Source: an uncultured Micavibrio sp. (GTDB lineage: Bacteria > Pseudomonadota > Alphaproteobacteria > Micavibrionales > UBA1664). Taken from it: a stretch of 11,040 nucleotides of DNA. The position numbers and the translations under genes were made by a program. This document shows positions 1 to 6,033 of this stretch, piece by piece. The stretch lies in NCBI GenBank assembly GCA_937896295.1, contig CALBME010000068.1:1-11040 (forward strand). Reading direction: 5' to 3'. Under the pieces are notes generated by a model. It was not told the DNA's origin, did no database searches, and worked only from the letters and a program-made list of their open reading frames with translations. Numbering within the stretch: the stretch's first letter is position 1; the number at the start of each line of letters is the position of its first letter.

Positions 1-921
1 CAGGATTTTCTTCTCGCCGAAACTTTTATAGACCTTGGTAAATTCGCTGATGACCTTGGACCCCAGCTCGACGTCCTGCGGCTCGATCTCGATCTTGGCG
101 ACCATGCGCCTGTAAGATGACACGTCGGCCTTGAGGCGCGCGCGCTCGGCCTTCATCAGTTCAAGACGCTTCTGGTTGCGCTTGCGCCGCGCGGGCACGC
201 CGCGCGCGGCCCATTCCTCTTCCATATCCAGCCATTTCTGGCGGTTTTTCAGTTCGCGCGATTCCTGTTCGATCAAAAGGGTCTGCCAGTCCTCGAACTT
301 GGCGAAACCATCAGGGCACACGCGGCAACGGCCGCGGTCCAGCCAGAACACCTTGTCCGACATGTTGGCCAGAAACGTGCGGTCGTGGCTGACGCACACG
401 ACGGCGCCGCGAAAACCCTTCAGATAATTTTCCAGCCACTCAATGATATGAAGATCAAGGTGGTTGGTGGGTTCGTCCAGCAAAAGAATGTCAGGATCTT
501 CCACCAGCGCACGCGCCAGCGCCGCGCGCCGCAGCTGTCCGCCGGACAGGTTGTCCATCACCCATTCCGGGTCAAGGTCGAGCGGGTGCAGGACCGCATC
601 GATACGCCATGCCACGGCTGCCTCCTCATCGCCCGCGCGTATGCCGCCGGCCACGAATTCACGCAACGTTTCGCCCTTTTTCATCGGAATGTCCTGCTGC
701 AGGTATCCGATGACCGTGCCTTCCAGCTGCCAGCGTTCCCCGTCGTCCAGGCTGCGGTTGCCGGTGATGATGTTCATCAGCGTCGTCTTGCCCGCGCCGT
801 TCTTGCCGATCAGGGCGATCTTGTCGCCCTCCAGAATGGAAAATTCCATGTTCTCGAACAGCGGCTTTTTACCAAAGGCCACCATCGCGTCACGGACATG
901 AAGAAGAAGTTTTTCAGGCAT
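1..921 (-). CDS. uup: Uup-type ABC-F ATPase (3' end missing)
   Basis: This soluble twin-ATPase belongs to the ABC-F family, whose members act on ribosomes rather than in transport. Uup members are linked to translation and to replication or precise-excision phenotypes. The first 307 residues are present and the rest lies beyond the left edge. The first nucleotide-binding domain is complete: Walker A GKNGAGKT (39-46), signature LSGGQ (125-129), Walker B with LLLDEPTNHLD (146-156), and the switch SHDR (178-181). A long charged inter-domain linker follows (about 215-270). The linker stretch ARGVPARRKRNQKRL resembles the E. coli Uup linker (RQGIKARRTRNEGRV, from memory), which favours Uup over EttA. 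The second ATPase domain and any C-terminal coiled coil cannot be seen. The ATG at 919-921 overlaps the upstream membrane-protein stop by 8 nt (ATGCCTGA). An AGGGTG about 10 nt upstream may be its ribosome-binding site. It is the last visible gene of a leftward operon. The ABC-F assignment is near certain; the Uup subfamily is likely. Confidence 0.9.
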   Translation of the reverse strand, partial: MPEKLLLHVRDAMVAFGKKPLFENMEFSILEGDKIALIGKNGAGKTTLMNIITGNRSLDDGERWQLEGTVIGYLQQDIPMKKGETLREFVAGGIRAGDEEAAVAWRIDAVLHPLDLDPEWVMDNLSGGQLRRAALARALVEDPDILLLDEPTNHLDLHIIEWLENYLKGFRGAVVCVSHDRTFLANMSDKVFWLDRGRCRVCPDGFAKFEDWQTLLIEQESRELKNRQKWLDMEEEWAARGVPARRKRNQKRLELMKAERARLKADVSSYRRMVAKIEIEPQDVELGSKVISEFTKVYKSFGEKKIL

Positions 922-1501
922 TGTTTCGAAGCACCCTGCGCCGCATCAGCAGCATCACGTAAAAAGAACCGTAAACGGCCACCATGGAAACCGCGTACAT
1001 ACTGTTGACCCATGTCATCTGGTCCATGGCGGCCAGCGACAGCGCGAATTTAACGCTGCACAGAAGATAGACAAGGCTCCCCTCGCTCCACGGCCGGTGC
1101 CAGCTTTTGCGCACGGTCGGCCAGAAGGCCGCAAGGTCGATGGACGAAATCAGGATGACGGACCATAACGGATCCTGCGTCGCCATCCATAGCGGAATGG
1201 CCGACAGCGCCGTGATAAAGGCCATCCAGTCGCCGCGCGTGATGTTTTTCTCTCCCCATTTCAGCGCAAGCGCCGTGATGACGAAGCACGCAAGGGCGGT
1301 GACGCCCATCACCCACGCCCCGGCACCGGCCTGCCCGTCCGTCATCTGGGCCGCGAAGCCGATCGCGGTGATCAGCCCCCATACCACCCACGTGAAGACA
1401 TGCGGGCGCACCGCGCCTTTCCACATGCCATGCAGGTACGGGATATAGCTGTACAGCCCAAGCGCGACGGCGATCAGGCCAAGGATTTCTTTATAACTCA
1501 T
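914..1501 (-). CDS. Seven-helix PQ-loop-like membrane protein, copy 2
   Basis: This is an integral membrane protein of 195 residues with unknown substrate. It is a paralogue of the gene just upstream. Shared motifs in order are YIP (21-23) at the end of helix 1, RPHVFTWVVW (34-43) entering helix 2, GEKNITRGDWMA (87-98) between helices 3 and 4, and FWPTVRKSWHRPW (128-140) after helix 5. About seven hydrophobic segments can be drawn by eye. The YIP...RPH loop after helix 1 and the WPT...RKSWHRPW loop after helix 5 occupy equivalent places, suggesting a 3+1+3 architecture like PQ-loop/SWEET/semiSWEET transporters. That fold call is inference; I recognise no named gene. The start at 1499-1501 (ATGA overlap with the upstream stop) is preferred: the open frame extends upstream, but there it only reads the neighbour's sequence out of frame. 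The Arg-rich cytosol-like tail (MRRRVLRNNA) matches the positive end of the sister protein. It precedes uup by overlap, so the two are probably co-expressed. Confidence 0.8.
   Translation of the reverse strand: MSYKEILGLIAVALGLYSYIPYLHGMWKGAVRPHVFTWVVWGLITAIGFAAQMTDGQAGAGAWVMGVTALACFVITALALKWGEKNITRGDWMAFITALSAIPLWMATQDPLWSVILISSIDLAAFWPTVRKSWHRPWSEGSLVYLLCSVKFALSLAAMDQMTWVNSMYAVSMVAVYGSFYVMLLMRRRVLRNNA
1220..1249. repeat. 30-bp block shared with the sister gene (copy in gene 2)
   Basis: This 30-bp block matches 1795-1824 at 29 of 30 positions; the only difference is c against t at the 15th base. On the minus strand it encodes KNITRGDWMA of the downstream membrane protein. A second shared run of 15 identical bases (gccagcttttgcgca) lies at 1099-1113 and 1674-1688 and encodes the RKSWH region. 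Both mark the two genes as a tandem duplication. The blocks are coding sequence, not independent elements. Confidence 0.85.
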
Positions 1502-2073
1502 GCCAGCACCCGCCGGCGCGCAAGGATGATGCCGACCAGCAGGAAATCCCATAAGACCAGAATGGCCGGATAAAGCGCGGTGGTCATGTTCACCTCCGCC
1601 AGTGACACAAGCGACAGGACATAGGCGATCCCGCTGATGACGAAAATGACGCAGGATTCTTCCCACGGCTTATGCCAGCTTTTGCGCAACGTCGGCCAAT
1701 AGCCCAGCGTGTCGATCACGCTGACCAGGATGGTGGCGGTCAGCGGGTTGCCCGTTTTGATCCAGATGGGGATGATGGCCAGCGCGGCAACAAGGGCCAT
1801 CCAGTCGCTGCGCGTGATGTTTTTTTCCCCGTACTTGACCGAAAAACCGGCAATGACCGCGCAGGACAGGGCGGATCCGCCCGTGGCGCAGGCGCCCAGC
1901 GCCGATCCCCCGGCAATCTGCGCCGCGCACCCGATCGCCAGCACCAGTGCCCAGATCAGCCACGTAAACAGATGCGGCCGCGTCTGTCCGCGCAGGATCG
2001 AGGGGACGTAAAAAAACGTCGCCCCCAGCGTCATGACGCCGCCTGTTATGCCGATGATCTGTTCCAGGGTCAT
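1498..2073 (-). CDS. Seven-helix PQ-loop-like membrane protein, copy 1
   Basis: This hydrophobic protein of 191 residues is the first gene of the leftward operon and a paralogue of the next gene. Helices by eye: about 4-24, 33-54, 57-80, 90-106, 109-127, 138-158 and 165-187. Landmarks are YVP (22-24), RPHLFTWLIW (32-41), GEKNITRSDWMA (82-93), YWPTLRKSWHKPWEE (124-138) and a basic C-terminus ARRRVLA. The YxP loop after helix 1 and the YWP loop after helix 5 suggest two related three-helix halves joined by helix 4, as in PQ-loop/SWEET proteins. Compared with its sister, the loop between YxP and RPH is three residues shorter (7 against 10). Substrate and role are unknown; small-metabolite transport is a guess from the fold. 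The ATG at 2071-2073 opens the frame with no clear ribosome-binding site upstream. The stop overlaps the next start (ATGA), so the two copies are translationally coupled and may work as a pair. Confidence 0.8.
   Translation of the reverse strand: MTLEQIIGITGGVMTLGATFFYVPSILRGQTRPHLFTWLIWALVLAIGCAAQIAGGSALGACATGGSALSCAVIAGFSVKYGEKNITRSDWMALVAALAIIPIWIKTGNPLTATILVSVIDTLGYWPTLRKSWHKPWEESCVIFVISGIAYVLSLVSLAEVNMTTALYPAILVLWDFLLVGIILARRRVLA
1795..1824. repeat. 30-bp block shared with the sister gene (copy in gene 1)
   Basis: This is the partner of the block at 1220-1249, 575 bp away in direct orientation, with one mismatch in 30. It encodes KNITRSDWMA on the minus strand. Nine of the ten codons are identical in both copies although many could vary synonymously, and much of the remaining sequence has diverged. 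Confidence 0.85.
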
Positions 2074-2182
2074 GGGCGGCGACTATATAGGGACGCCCCG
2101 GAACCGGCCACCGGCATTCTTGTGGTTATGTTAAAAATACCTCGCTTTCCACCCCCGAAAATCACCGGTATCCTGTTTTTTC
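2074..2182. promoter_or_regulatory. Divergent intergenic region, membrane-protein operon / divL
   Basis: This 109-bp gap separates two divergent transcription units and so must hold at least one promoter unless transcripts begin inside genes. It contains AT-rich islands in otherwise GC-rich DNA: tatata at 2084-2089 and gttatgttaaaaat near 2125-2138. Either could supply a -10 element, but no convincing -35 partner at 16-18 bp was found on either strand. There is no GANTC methylation site and no paired CtrA-type TTAA-N7-TTAA motif. Neither flanking start has a clear Shine-Dalgarno sequence, so short or leaderless 5' ends are possible. Confidence 0.35.
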
Positions 2183-4492
2183 ATGTCGGGCATTTTCTCC
2201 TTCATTTTTGGCGGTTCTGCAGGCCGCGCTGAAAAGCGCCGGCTTGAGGCGTTTTTCTCCGGCCTCCCCCTCGAATATTGCGGCTGGGGCCGTAATACAG
2301 GCAAGGGCAATGGCACCCTGCTCTACTCGCGCGGGTTCACCAAACTGCTGGGAATCGACCGGCTGAATTCCGCCCATGACATTGAAAACGCCCTGCATCC
2401 CTCTGACGCCGCCGCGTTTGAAAGCTATTTTCTTGCCCTAAGCCAGAATGCTGAGGCGTTTACGACCACGGTCCGCACCCTGAATGGCGACCGCGTGCTG
2501 AAACTCTCAGGCGCGCGCGGACGCGATCTCGGCGCGCGCGACATCTACGATATTGTCTGGCTGCAGGACGTCACGCCCCACGCGCTGGAAACCGAGGATC
2601 TTAAGGCCGACCTTAAGGCCGCACAGGCGCAGCTTGAAAAACTGCGCACCGCCCTTGATGCCCTGCCCATGCCCGTATGGCTGTCCGATTCTCTCAACGA
2701 CATTTCGTGGGTGAATGCGGCCTATGCCCGCGCTGTCGGTAAAACCGCCGGCGAAATCGTCGATGGCCAGATCTGGCTGCCCCTGACCCTGACCGGGTCG
2801 GCCGAAGACGCCGCCGCGAAACTCAAGGCAACGGTCCGTGCGGCCCGCGCCACCAAAACCCAAACCACGCTGCGCGGCCGCCTGATTATGGCGGGCCAGC
2901 GCCGCGTGGCCGAATTCGTCTTCATACCTGTGGAAGGCACCGATCTTGTCATCGTGCAGGCATCGGACGTGACGGCACTGGAAGAAAGCGCCGCCGAACA
3001 CAAACGTTACGTCACAGCGCACGGCAAGCTGCTGGAACAGATCAATTCCGCAGTCGCCATTTTCGGGGCCGACCACCGCCTTGAATTCCACAACTCGTCC
3101 TTCGCGCGCCTGTGGGGGGTTGATGATTCATACCTGAACGACAAGCCCAAGCTGGGCGATGTCATGGAAAAACTGCGCGAACTGCGCCGCCTGCCGGAAC
3201 AGGCCGATTTCCGCAGCTTCAAGAAATCATGGCTCGACATGTTCACCGGCCTTCTCCAGCCGCATGAGGACATGCTCTACCTGCCCTCCGGCACCGCGCT
3301 GCGCATGATCGTGGCGCCGCACCCGCTGGGCGGCCTGATGATGATCTTCGAAGACGTGACGTCACGTCTTGCGCTTGAATCGTCCTACAATACCCTGATG
3401 GCGGTCCAGCGTGAAACGCTGGAAAACCTTGATGAAGGCGTCGCCGTGTTCGGGTCCGACGGACGCCTGAAATTTTTCAACCCGCGCTTCATGCATCTCT
3501 GGTCCCTCAACCCCGAAGATCTGGAAGGCGAACCGCACGTCACCCAGCTGGTCGAAAAACAGCGTAAATTCTTCCGTCTGGGCTGGAAGGAAGTCGAAAA
3601 AATCCTGACGCATCAGGGCCTGCAGCGCAAAACCCAGACCCAGCAACTGCACCGCGACGACGATACGGTGCTTGAATGCGTCTCCGTCCCCATGCCCGAC
3701 GGCGGCGTGATGGTCACGCACCGCGACATCACCGACAAGATGCGCGTCGAAATCGCCCTGCGCGAAAAGGCCGACGCGCTGATCGAGGCGGAAAAACTCA
3801 AAACCGACTTCCTTGCCAACGTATCGTATCAGCTGCGCACGCCGCTGAACGCCATGACAGGTTTTGCCGAAATCCTGTCCAACGACTATTTCGGTCCCCT
3901 GACCGACAAACAGAAAGAATATACCAAGGGCATCATCGATGCCGGCGCGCAGCTCACGACCCTGATCGACGACATTCTTGACCTTACTCAGATCGAGGCG
4001 GGCATGATGTCCCTGCGCCTGCAAAGCGTCGATGTGCACAAACTGCTACAGGAAGTTTTCAACCTGACCCGCGAATGGGCGGGCCGCGAAACGCTGCAGG
4101 CGACGCTCGACTGCCCGGCCGATATCGGCATGATCCGCGCCGATGCCCGCCGCCTCAAACAGGTGCTGGTCAACCTGATCCGCAACGCCATCAGCTTCAC
4201 GCCCGGCGGCGGCACCATTGCGCTCTCTGCCACCGGCACGGGTGCGGATGTGAAAATAACGGTCAAGGATTCAGGCATCGGCATTTCGACGGACGATCAG
4301 GAACAGGTCTTTGCCCCATTCCAGCGTTCCGCCACCACCACGGCCAGGGGGTCGGCGGCGGGGCCGGGTCTGGGCCTGTCCCTCGTACGCGATATCACGC
4401 GCATGCATGGCGGCGACATCAGGATGAATTCACGCCTGGGCGAAGGAACGGCCATGACCATCATCCTGCCCCGTTCGGGACCGTCCGATTAA
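2183..4492 (+). CDS. divL: DivL-type PAS pseudo-histidine kinase (Tyr in H-box)
   Basis: DivL is a cell-cycle signalling scaffold that binds the response regulator DivK and controls the hybrid kinase CckA, and through it CtrA. The product is 769 residues. By eye it has a degenerate PAS (about 22-133), a charged helical linker (134-158), a second PAS (159-266), two PAS_7-like domains starting at 285-310 (AVAIFGADHRLEFHN) and 418-440 (EGVAVFGSDGRLKFFN), a DHp helix pair (about 533-610) and an ATPase domain (615-765). In the H-box, VSYQLRTPLN, the phospho-accepting His is Tyr549. This is the hallmark of DivL; Caulobacter DivL is, from memory, also 769 residues with Tyr550. The ATPase boxes are intact: N-box NLIRNAI (Asn668), G1 DSGIGI (696-701), F-box FAPF (710-713), G2 GPGLGLSL (727-734). 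Only a short hydrophobic stretch starts the protein (MSGIFSFIFGG), too short for a sure membrane anchor. The stop lies 16 bp from the convergent flavoprotein stop, with no clear terminator between. Position upstream of tsaE/addAB supports the call. Confidence 0.9.
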   Translation: MSGIFSFIFGGSAGRAEKRRLEAFFSGLPLEYCGWGRNTGKGNGTLLYSRGFTKLLGIDRLNSAHDIENALHPSDAAAFESYFLALSQNAEAFTTTVRTLNGDRVLKLSGARGRDLGARDIYDIVWLQDVTPHALETEDLKADLKAAQAQLEKLRTALDALPMPVWLSDSLNDISWVNAAYARAVGKTAGEIVDGQIWLPLTLTGSAEDAAAKLKATVRAARATKTQTTLRGRLIMAGQRRVAEFVFIPVEGTDLVIVQASDVTALEESAAEHKRYVTAHGKLLEQINSAVAIFGADHRLEFHNSSFARLWGVDDSYLNDKPKLGDVMEKLRELRRLPEQADFRSFKKSWLDMFTGLLQPHEDMLYLPSGTALRMIVAPHPLGGLMMIFEDVTSRLALESSYNTLMAVQRETLENLDEGVAVFGSDGRLKFFNPRFMHLWSLNPEDLEGEPHVTQLVEKQRKFFRLGWKEVEKILTHQGLQRKTQTQQLHRDDDTVLECVSVPMPDGGVMVTHRDITDKMRVEIALREKADALIEAEKLKTDFLANVSYQLRTPLNAMTGFAEILSNDYFGPLTDKQKEYTKGIIDAGAQLTTLIDDILDLTQIEAGMMSLRLQSVDVHKLLQEVFNLTREWAGRETLQATLDCPADIGMIRADARRLKQVLVNLIRNAISFTPGGGTIALSATGTGADVKITVKDSGIGISTDDQEQVFAPFQRSATTTARGSAAGPGLGLSLVRDITRMHGGDIRMNSRLGEGTAMTIILPRSGPSD

Positions 4493-4508
4493 AATCAAAA
4501 GCCGTGTA

Positions 4509-5579
4509 TCAGACAGCAATCGTTTTGATATCGGCGCCGGCCTGTCCGGGCACGCCCTTGGCTGTCGAATATTCGACATGAAGCGCCTTGCCGGGATTTA
4601 AATATATGTATGCCGCATGCGCGGCGCCCGCGGCTTCGGCAAAACCGGTCGTAATCAGTTTCAGTTTATTGGGATAGGTTGCGATATCACCGGCAGCGAA
4701 CACGCCGTCCACACCCGTCCTGCCCGTGGCGGGGTCTATGACGATGTGATTGCCCTCGATGGTCAGGCCCCAGTCCGCGACGGGACCCAGCTTGGCGGCA
4801 AGACCGAAAAACGCCAGCAGCGCATCGGCGGGAATCGTTTTGACATCGCCATCAAGCGTGGCGACCTGCACCGCGCTCATTATACCGTTGGCACCCTCAA
4901 GCCCTTTGAGCTGATAGGGAATGACAAGGTCGATTTTCCCTGCCGCCGCCAGATTTTTCAGCTGTTCGACCGTACCCGGCGCGGCGCGGAACTGGTCGCG
5001 GCGGTGAATGACGCTGACCCGTGCAATCTCGGCCAGCGATATGGCCCAGTCGACGGCGGAGTCGCCGCCGCCTGCAATCACCACACGTTTGCCTGCGAAA
5101 TCCTCGCGTCTGCGCACCATGTAAAAAACGGAATGGCCCTCATAGGCCTCGATTCCGACGATCGGCGGCTTGTTGGGGCCGAACGCGCCCGCACCGCCTG
5201 CAATGATGACCGCCCCGGCATCGATCGTGATACCGGCGGCATTCGTGATGCTGAACCGTGCGCCCTGCGGGGTCAGCGTCGTGACCGGTGCACCCAGATG
5301 AAACACAGGACTGAAAGGCGCAGCCTGCGCCTCCAGCGACGCAATCAGGTCGCCGGCCGCGATTTTGGGAAATCCCGGAATATCGTAAATGGGTTTTTCA
5401 GGGTACAGCGCCGTGCATTGCCCGCCGATCTCCGGCAGGGCGTCAAAAACATGGCAGGACAGCCCCAGCATGCCGCACTGGAACACCGTGAAAAGCCCGG
5501 CAGGGCCTGCGCCCACGACAGCCACGTCGGCGACGTGGCGATCATGAACCGGTTTGGCAACATCTGTTTGCATGGTCAT
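4509..5579 (-). CDS. Ferredoxin/flavodoxin-NADP+ reductase-like flavoprotein
   Basis: This is a cytosolic FAD- and NAD(P)H-binding oxidoreductase of the thioredoxin-reductase-like FNR group, which moves electrons between NADPH and ferredoxin or flavodoxin. With the chosen start it has 356 residues. The N-terminal FAD motif is VVGAGPAG (21-28), with acidic Asp46 at the end of the second strand. GGQCTALYPEKPIYDIPGFP (52-71) is typical of this reductase group. The NADPH domain has IAGGGDSAVDW (168-178) followed by HRRDQFRA (192-199), whose arginines fit the NADPH phosphate. The second FAD motif is AAGDIATYPNK (295-305). The CxxC redox pair of true thioredoxin reductases is absent, so ferredoxin/flavodoxin reductase is preferred. 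The C-terminus carries EYSTAKGVPGQ (336-346), a tail typical of FNR2-type enzymes. The start ATG at 5577-5579 is preferred to a TTG at 5613-5615, which would overlap the divergent tsaE; ATG at 5571-5573 is an alternative. It sits alone on its strand between divL and tsaE. Confidence 0.85.
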   Translation of the reverse strand: MTMQTDVAKPVHDRHVADVAVVGAGPAGLFTVFQCGMLGLSCHVFDALPEIGGQCTALYPEKPIYDIPGFPKIAAGDLIASLEAQAAPFSPVFHLGAPVTTLTPQGARFSITNAAGITIDAGAVIIAGGAGAFGPNKPPIVGIEAYEGHSVFYMVRRREDFAGKRVVIAGGGDSAVDWAISLAEIARVSVIHRRDQFRAAPGTVEQLKNLAAAGKIDLVIPYQLKGLEGANGIMSAVQVATLDGDVKTIPADALLAFFGLAAKLGPVADWGLTIEGNHIVIDPATGRTGVDGVFAAGDIATYPNKLKLITTGFAEAAGAAHAAYIYLNPGKALHVEYSTAKGVPGQAGADIKTIAV

Positions 5580-5601
5580 GGCTATGTGATACCCATTCTC
5601 T
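5580..5601. promoter_or_regulatory. 22-bp head-to-head gap, flavoprotein / tsaE
   Basis: Only 22 bp separate the divergent start codons of the flavoprotein gene and tsaE. Any two divergent promoters must therefore overlap each other or lie within the opposite coding sequence. No strong -35/-10 pair or Shine-Dalgarno sequence could be identified for either start. Confidence 0.3.
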
Positions 5602-6033
5602 ATGCCAGTAAACAAGGTATTTCATGTCGAAAATGAGGCCGGCATGGCCGAAGTCGCGGCGCAGCTTGCCCCGATTTTCGCCAAGGGTGCCATCGTCGCG
5701 CTGGAGGGGGATCTGGGCGCGGGGAAAACCGCGCTTTCACGCGCGCTGATCCGCCACCTGACCGGCGATCCCGCGCTGGATGTACCCAGCCCCACTTTTA
5801 CCCTGTTACAGACCTACGACGCGCCCATGGGTGAAATCTGGCATTTTGATTTTTACCGCCTCCGCCACCCGGAGGAAGTCTTCGAACTCGGCTGGGAAGA
5901 TGCACTGGCCGGCGGCGGGCTGCTCCTGCTGGAATGGGCGGAACGCATCGGCCCCCTTCTGCCGCCGACGGTCACACATGTCGTCATCACGCCGCAAAAA
6001 GATGGCACGCGCAAAATACAGGTGCACGCATGA
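5602..6033 (+). CDS. tsaE: TsaE, tRNA t6A37 biosynthesis ATPase
   Basis: TsaE is the small P-loop ATPase that works with TsaB and TsaD in the cytosol to install threonylcarbamoyl-adenosine at position 37 of ANN-decoding tRNAs. It drives turnover of the TsaBD complex. The product is 143 residues, normal for the family. Visible motifs are Walker A GDLGAGKT (36-43), the switch-like VPSPTFTLLQTY (61-72), HFDFYRL (81-87) with the acidic Asp83, PEEVFELGWEDAL (90-102), and LLLLEWAERIGPLLP (107-121) with the conserved EW pair. The start at 5602 keeps the usual N-terminal strand and helix before the P-loop; Met15 (5644) would cut into it. It is the first gene of a rightward operon and its stop overlaps the next start (ATGA). 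It begins 22 bp from the divergent flavoprotein. Confidence 0.94.
   Translation: MPVNKVFHVENEAGMAEVAAQLAPIFAKGAIVALEGDLGAGKTALSRALIRHLTGDPALDVPSPTFTLLQTYDAPMGEIWHFDFYRLRHPEEVFELGWEDALAGGGLLLLEWAERIGPLLPPTVTHVVITPQKDGTRKIQVHA
6020..6024 (+). promoter_or_regulatory. Ribosome-binding site of the MurU-like gene
   Basis: AGGTG lies inside the end of tsaE, 5 nt before the ATG at 6030. Together with the ATGA overlap, it decides the start against the longer open frame that runs upstream to 5934, which only reads tsaE out of frame. Confidence 0.6.

Noticed and set aside
385..1008. Plus-strand open frame (207 codons) opposite uup and the second membrane gene
   Set aside because: It crosses two strongly supported minus-strand genes and its translation has no family features.
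1502..1666. N-terminal extension of the second membrane protein
   Set aside because: The extra 55 residues are the upstream paralogue read in another frame (His/Gly/Arg-rich). The ATGA start at 1501 aligns with the start of the sister protein.
2120..2150. Possible CtrA-binding motif or sigma-70 promoter upstream of divL
   Set aside because: There is a TTAA at 2131-2134 but no second half-site at the right spacing, and no -35-like hexamer is correctly placed. There is no GANTC site in the gap.
3362..4039. Minus-strand open frame (225 codons) opposite divL
   Set aside because: It mirrors the codon pattern of divL across the DHp domain and has no recognisable motif or ribosome-binding site.
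4466..4510. Possible terminator between divL and the convergent flavoprotein
   Set aside because: Only a short CCCG-TT-CGGG stem is visible inside the divL end (around 4470-4480), with no following T-run on either strand.
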